From: Telopea speciosissima
Taxonomy: Eukaryota; Streptophyta; Magnoliopsida; Proteales; Proteaceae
Direction: 5' to 3'
Assembly (NCBI RefSeq): GCF_018873765.1
Contig: NC_057919.1
Coordinates: forward strand, 67,202,984-67,266,983
DNA length: 64,000 nt
Of the stretch, positions 58,537 to 64,000 are shown one piece after another. Each line of letters starts with the position of its first letter. The stretch's first letter is position 1. A model generated the notes under the pieces. That model did not search any database. It was not told the origin of the DNA and worked only from the letters and a program-made list of their open reading frames with translations. The translations under genes and the position numbers were made by a program.

Positions 58537-60651
58537 ATGGAGTTTTATCGTACAACGGAAAACAGGTATAATCAAAATCTTCTTTTTTTTTTGGTCTTTC
58601 GAAAGTATAAAGCATCGATCCTAGATAATAAATACTGCTCTCTATCTCTAAAGTTGTTTTTTTTTTTTTTTTTTTTCATATAGCATTGGATCATCAAGAA
58701 TCTACATACTACTGCTTGCTCACTATTTCTCTTTAATTTGGAAATAAATTTTCATCCCATCCTCGTTTTTTTTTTTTTTTTCCCCTTTCCTTTTTCATTG
58801 TTCTTTGCCACACAACAACATTATTGTGGAAAAGAAGCAGAGGTGGATCTCCAATAATTCCTCCGCTTAGGATGTTCATCACTTGTTCTTTGTTTGTCTT
58901 TTTTCCTCTCATATTTGGGGAGGGAGTCTCTGCAAAGGGGAGAATGCCTCTTGATTTTGAAGGAGAATAGATATGGGTTGGTAAGAGATTCAGTGGGCAA
59001 CTTGTTTTTTGTGCAACAATCTATGGATGAAGAGGATCTTGGAAGATAGACCAGAAAATTTACATCTTATCAGCTACCTAATCTTCATGTTGCTTCATTC
59101 TTGGACACCCTGGATTGGGTCCTTCTGCTTGGTCTTTCCCAACTAAATGAGTTGAAATCCTATCTTGCCTTATAACTTCTGTTAAGAGCCATCTTTGTTG
59201 TCTAATGTTGGATATCTCTCTCTCATGGTATGCAATTTTCTTTTTGAATTTTCTCCTTTTCTATTTGGAGGAGTTGTTGCTCTACACTTCCAAAAAATGC
59301 ATAAAGGATGACTCCACCCTCCCATCAAATCTACATGAAGTTGTGCAAGATTGACAATACCAACAAAAACTCTTAGTTTTCTTTTTGGTTAGACCAATGT
59401 AATAAAACTCCTACATATCGATGATTGACAAGTAACTGTGATAACTTCTTAGAAAATCAAACATGGATCTCAAAAGGATTGTGATTATTTTTGCTTTGCC
59501 AATGGTTCCTGCTTGTGCAATTTGGTTATGACAAATGTATCTTGAGGCTCCTCTGTTTTTGTGCTTATAAATTTGATTAAGGATATAGGTTTGATCTTCT
59601 TTCACTCTCTATAACTGAAACTCACAGTTTCTTATTGGGATTGTTACATCATGTATTCCTTAATGTTACTGGCAGGAACTGCCTACGTGCCTCAGCTGAA
59701 GAAACCAGTCAAGAAGAAGGTAGTTCAATTGCTGAACTTCATGCTGACCTTCTTGAAACTATCGCATGCCGACTGAGTATAGTTGACCTTCTGCGTTTCC
59801 GCTGCACTTGTAAGGCATGGAGTTCTGCTTCTTTTAATGTTTCAGCTGTAATTGATTCCAAAACATACCAAACTCCATGGTTTTTTCAGTTTTGTCTCGA
59901 AGGCGAATTCATGTTGTCGGACCCATCAGAACAAGATGATTGTTACGATATAGATATCCCTGAGTTGGAGGATGTGACTTGCATTGCATCCAATGGAGGA
60001 TGGCTTCTTCTGTACAGAGATGATGGTTTGGTCTTCTTCTTCTGTCCTTTTTCCCGGGCGAGAGTAGACCTTCCATTATTGCCTCTACCATTGCCTCGAC
60101 TATTGCTTCATTCAGAGCTTCCTAAACTTGTTGCAGCAATCTCATCATCTCCTACTTCTCAGGATTGCATTGTCTGTGTCATTAATCATAGAAATAGCAA
60201 CACACTGGTGTTAAATTTGATTCGACGTGGTGCTACTGAATGGACTACACATGAGTATCATGACGGACTAGAGCGCCTACGCACCATTACATGTGCCTCA
60301 TACTATCACGGGGTTTTCTATTTTATGGACTCTATGGATTCATTAGTGACCTTCTCTCCGGAAAAAATAAAATGGGTGCTTCACAAGATAGTTGCTCCTA
60401 CGTTACCATTTGATGCAGTAAAAGACTACTTTAGCACAAGAAGAATGGTGGAAAAATTGCTATCACCACCACCAATAGATATGTCAGTTTCAATTTTCAT
60501 TTGTGGAACAAAGCTCACGGGTATTGACCGCGACTACTACATTCACAATGAGCATTTCTTGCAATTCGGCAAAGAGAGAGATTTTTCTTGCGTGTATGGA
60601 GTATGGATCCAGCCTCGACTCCATTACCTTCCTCCAAGTTATAGTTGGTGA
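58537..60651 (+). CDS. F-box/DUF295 protein, copy D
   Basis: Exons 58537-58565 and 59676-60651 encode 334 residues. Exon 1 ends AACAG|GTATAATC, so the junction codon is AGG (Arg) rather than the GGG (Gly) of copies B and C. The F-box core is intact, though the tryptophan motif reads AWSSAS rather than AWRSAS. The propeller ends LPPSYSW as in the others. Exon 2 and the end of the intron are almost the same as copy C, whereas the outer flanks differ by several indels. Predicted functional; partner and substrate unknown. Confidence 0.85.
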
Positions 60652-61238
60652 CCCTGAGGGTTTGATTTTGTTTAACAAATTAGCACCTCTCTCTGCATTT
60701 GCTATCAGAAACATATATAGATAAAATGTGATTGTTTATGCAAACTACTACTGATAAAGATTACATTTATTTCCAACCATAGCTTATTGAGTGCTTTCCT
60801 TATGGTATTCATGGGCTGTTTCCTTTCTTCCTTACCAAGAGGAATTGTTATCCCTGTTTGATTCTTTCTTATTTTAATTTGCAAAATCCTAGAAATGGAA
60901 ATGGAAATTGGTATCTCTGCAGTCTCCAAGCAGCAACAGTGGGTCATGTAGCAGCGACTGATACTTGTAATTCTAATAGGATCCTTCTTTTTACTGAATG
61001 GTGAATCACAACAAAGGATTAAGTACTTCTTTGTTAAGAAAATTGATATGGAAGATTCAGTCAGACATACAGGAATGGTTCAATTTGACTTTATTTTGAT
61101 TACACAATGGAAACCAGACCGTTTCCCCTGTTCAGCTCTAATTCTTTGAAAAGCTTGGGGTTTTTTACTAGTAGGTTTATAAAGTCCAGCGTAAGGCTCC
61201 AAAGCTGAGACAATAATGATCCTAAATTCCTTCCTAAT

Positions 61239-62831
61239 GGGGAAAGGTTTCGTACACGGTCGTGTAAACCGTGTACGAAACCTTTCCCCCCCCCCCCCCC
61301 TTTACTTTTTGCAAATTACTTTTCATTCACAATTTTCTCTCTCTCCTCTATTCATCTCTCTCGTCTCTATTCACCTCCTCTCTGCAACTGTGAGCGGGAG
61401 CGACGAAGGCCTGGCGGAAGACCAAAATCGAACCACCATTCCCTCGTCTCTATTCATTTCTCTCATCTCTACCTACCTCTGACTTTTATGCTTTTCCACA
61501 AAATTACTTTTCATTCCCGATGTTCTCTCTCTCCTCTTTGTTCATCTCTCTCGTCTCTATTCACCTCCTCTGCAACCTGCATGTGAGAGTGAAGAGGGCC
61601 TGCCGAGTGCCGGAACAGTAAACTGGGTTTATTGCAACCCAATTGCATTGTACAGATATTCATCCCATTACAGACCCTAAAAATTTAAGAACAAAGAAGA
61701 TACTAAAAACTGACTATATTCAATGAATTTTTTTTTTCAGCTTCTGGTTTTTGAGAATTTTGGGCAAGGATAGATTCATAGATAGGCTGGATATGGCATA
61801 GCTCTCTCTCAAAAAGCCAAGTATATTGTGTATAAGCACATGTGAGAAAGCATTTAACACAGGGAAGAAGATGCATTGCATTGCACCCTTCCTTGGTTTT
61901 ATCAGTAAATCATTCACTCATTTATAACTGAATCATCAAATTCCACACACAAATTGTAACTCCTTTCGCACGAACTCCAATCCTCCTCTTATTCGCTCTC
62001 CATCCAAATTTAAACCCTATTTTCCTCATTCTCTCTTCAGATTTCAGAATAGCCCAACAAATGGATGCTAACATAGTAACAGATCTCAAGTCGGAGGAGC
62101 AGCTCTTCTTCGAATGCCTCTAGAACCCAGAACCTCTGGAGCTTCAGAGGTGAACAAGAAAATTTTATTTTACTTCTCCGTAATTTCTATCTGTATTGAT
62201 CTTATTTACTTACAAGTGTAGTAATCATCTTTCTGAACTTGCAGATGCAGTGCAAAAGAAATTACCCATAACTTCGATTCTCTTGCTCTTCATAACAGTC
62301 TCTTTGATGCGCATTACGAACCCTTTGTTGGTTCATCAATGGCAATAGATTTGATTTCATCCCAGCTCCCGCCGCTCCCAAATTTGAATTTGGAATTTCA
62401 ATCTTTTGATGTTTTCGATTGGTTGGATCGCTACCTTTCTCCCAATGGAGGTTCGATTATGCTGTTCCGGCACTCGGCAGGCCCTCTTCACTCTCACATG
62501 CAGGTTGCAGAGGAGGTGAATAGAGACGAGAGAGATGAACAAAGAGGAGAGAGAGAACATCGGGAATGAAAAGTAATTTTGTGGAAAAGCATAAAAGTCA
62601 GAGGTAGGTAGAGATGAGAGAGATGAATAGAGACGAGGGAATGGTGGTTCGATTTTGGTCTTCCGGCAGGCCCTCGTTGCTCCCGCACGCAGTTGCAGAG
62701 AGGAGGTGAATAGAGACGAGAGAGATGAATAGAGGAGAGAGAGAAAATTGTGAATGAAAAGTAATTTGCAAAAAGTAAAAGGGGGAAAGTTTCGTACACG
62801 GTTTACACGGCCGTGTACGAAACCTTTCCCC
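61239..62831. mobile_element. 1.59-kb long-TIR DNA element with hairpin tips
   Basis: Terminal inverted repeats are about 380 bp (61239-61618) and 370 bp (62462-62831), near-perfect complements through GGCCTGCCGAGTGCCGGAAC. Each tip is itself a palindrome: at the left, two 22-bp arms (61239-61260 and 61268-61289, GGGGAAAGGTTTCG...) around a 7-base loop, then a C run. The other units read through the site (CCTAAATTCCTAATTTTTG), so the insertion is private to unit D. A target duplication is not clear. The centre carries a spliced gene fragment and no transposase. Confidence 0.88.
62061..62569 (+). pseudogene. Intron-containing gene fragment inside the long-TIR element
   Basis: Exon-like 62061-62149 begins MDANIVTDLKSEEQLFFECL, has an in-frame TAG, and ends at a GT donor. 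A 95-bp intron ends CTTGCAG, and exon 2 from 62245 continues in phase as CSAKEITHNFDSLALHNSLF, then SSQLPPLPNLNLEFQSFDVF and DWLDRYLSPNGG. The frame then runs into the right TIR and stops at 62569. Codon-like sequence and clean splice sites indicate captured host genomic DNA. I do not recognise the parent gene. Confidence 0.65.
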
Positions 62832-62999
62832 TTTTATTTTAGTGTAATTACACAAACAAAAACATACACGGTTTAATCATTTGAGACATGGAATGCTTTA
62901 TAGTTTTTAAAGCCAAACAACTTTGGATTCTTCATTTCAGATTTTTGAAATTTTGATACTTATACAAATCTTCCATCCGATGATATGAATTTTTCCCAG

Positions 63000-64000
63000 C
63001 TACAAAGACCATAACCCTGTTTCCCACTTCAATCCAACAAGAAGCAGGCATCTTCTATACCCCTTGCTCCACCATTGCTTTCCGCACCTTCTCTGCTTCC
63101 TTCCATTGCCCACTTGCAGAAAACAAATTTAATAGCAGCACATAGCTTGCTTCTCTCTCAGATTTTATGATCATCAAATCCTCTCCTACCTTTTCCCAAG
63201 CCCAACATTTCAATGTGCAACAGATGCGCCTAGTAGAGCTTCATGTGAGCTTGTTTTTCATACTTACGGTCCTTGAATATTCCTCAACCAACTGTCTTGC
63301 TTCTTTTGAGTACCCAACGCGGCCAAGCATGTCCACCGTTCAAGTTATGGGATCTGCTTCATGAACCAGTCCATAAGCTGATATCATTGATTCGAAAAAC
63401 ACTAGGCCTAGCTCTATTAGCCCTGAGTGACTACACGCCATTAACAATCCAATCCTAAAGCTTACAGCTTCAAAAGCTTTTCCATATAGTCCAAACCCAG
63501 ATATCATCACATTCCAAGAGACCAAATCTTTACTGATTATATCAATAAAAGCTTGGCATGATCCTTCTAAGTCACCACATTTGGTGTGCATGTTTACTAA
63601 GCCACTGCCTACATAGGTCAAGGAATGAAAACCACGGCGGAATGCAGAGCCATGTACCATCCTTCCACACCCAAGAACTGCCAAGTTAGAACGCTTGAAG
63701 GATGGCCCCAAAGGTGAAGTCATCAGGTTTGATAAGATTCCTCGTCATGTCAACAAAGAAGCCAAGGCAAGAGCACAGTCCTTGCATTACCCTGAGATTA
63801 TAGCTGTCCATTCTCAGGTGTCTGCCAAAACAGAGCAAGAGCACAGTCAATCTCCCCAACCTTCATGAACGCCATAGATCATGGCATTCCAAGAACCTGG
63901 GTTTGAGTCCTTGCATACGCAAATGCCCTCGCAGCATCATGTAAGCAGCTAAGTTTGGTATGGATTCTTGGAATAGATTTTGGGTCTAGAAGGCATTCTG
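63000..64000 (-). pseudogene. PPR pseudogene, unit D
   Basis: Minus-strand frame 63723-63340 reads GRMVHGSAFRRGFHSLTYVG through VMISGFGLYGKAFEAV, then SFRIGLL with the B/C/D deletion. The MITE of units B and C is absent (GTGAAGTCATCAGGTTTGAT at about 63714). A local deletion and duplication near 63745-63850 repeats AAGAGCACAGTC. The pseudogene continues beyond the window with the same upstream repeats as the other units. Confidence 0.83.

Larger units (their letters stand above)
57641..64000. repeat. Tandem unit D (continues past the window)
   Basis: Same order as units B and C. It keeps the intron segment lost in C, carries the 58046-58235 MITE also present in C, lacks the PPR-internal MITE, and has a private 1.59-kb long-TIR insertion at 61239-62831. 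Confidence 0.85.

Overview
The window is nuclear DNA from a flowering plant. The evidence is spliced plant genes (plastid-type dihydrolipoamide dehydrogenase, ribosomal protein eL29, SAR1 GTPase), plant-specific families (F-box/DUF295 and PPR), an Au-type SINE, Ty1/copia and Ty3/gypsy LTR elements including a Tat-lineage antisense ORF, TRIMs, and hAT, Mutator and Harbinger-like non-autonomous DNA transposons. The exact lineage cannot be read from the sequence. Nothing suggests an organelle, bacterium or virus.

Layout. 1-7.4 kb: the 3' half (ten coding exons, + strand) of a dihydrolipoamide dehydrogenase gene; its 5' half lies upstream of the window. 7.4-12.3 kb: gene-poor, with a C-rich/G-rich pair and a 195-bp tandem duplication. 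12.3-13 kb: RPL29 on the - strand with a classical ribosomal-protein promoter (telo-box, site II elements). 13-17.5 kb: transposon relics, including a 221-bp Harbinger-like MITE and a hAT element with a perfect 8-bp target duplication inside an older MITE. 17.7-20.7 kb: a complete SAR1 gene (+) with an Au SINE in its second intron. 21.3-30.2 kb: the oldest copy of an F-box + PPR repeat unit, split by a 6.1-kb copia element (TSD TGGAC, LTRs differing at 7 of 219 sites). 30-43.8 kb: nested transposons, comprising a tandem TRIM array, foldback elements, a gypsy integrase cut by a hAT (TSD TGTCAGGT) and by a TRIM (TSD GTACT), then a Tat-type gypsy tail (integrase end, 32-bp minisatellite, antisense ORF, polypurine tract, LTR). 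43.8-64 kb: a partial unit and three full tandem units, each with an intact two-exon F-box/DUF295 gene (+) followed by a broken PPR gene (-).

How it fits together. The housekeeping genes are unrelated neighbours. The local story is tandem amplification of an [F-box -> <- PPR pseudogene] unit. Copy-specific transposon insertions and deletions date the duplications, because paralogous copies supply the empty sites. The most interesting items are the young F-box array with an apparent conversion tract, a 1.6-kb long-TIR element with hairpin tips carrying an intron-containing gene fragment, a TRIM whose interior is a copia 3'end-LTR-PBS junction, and the tandem TRIM array. I see no evidence of a wholly new biochemical system.
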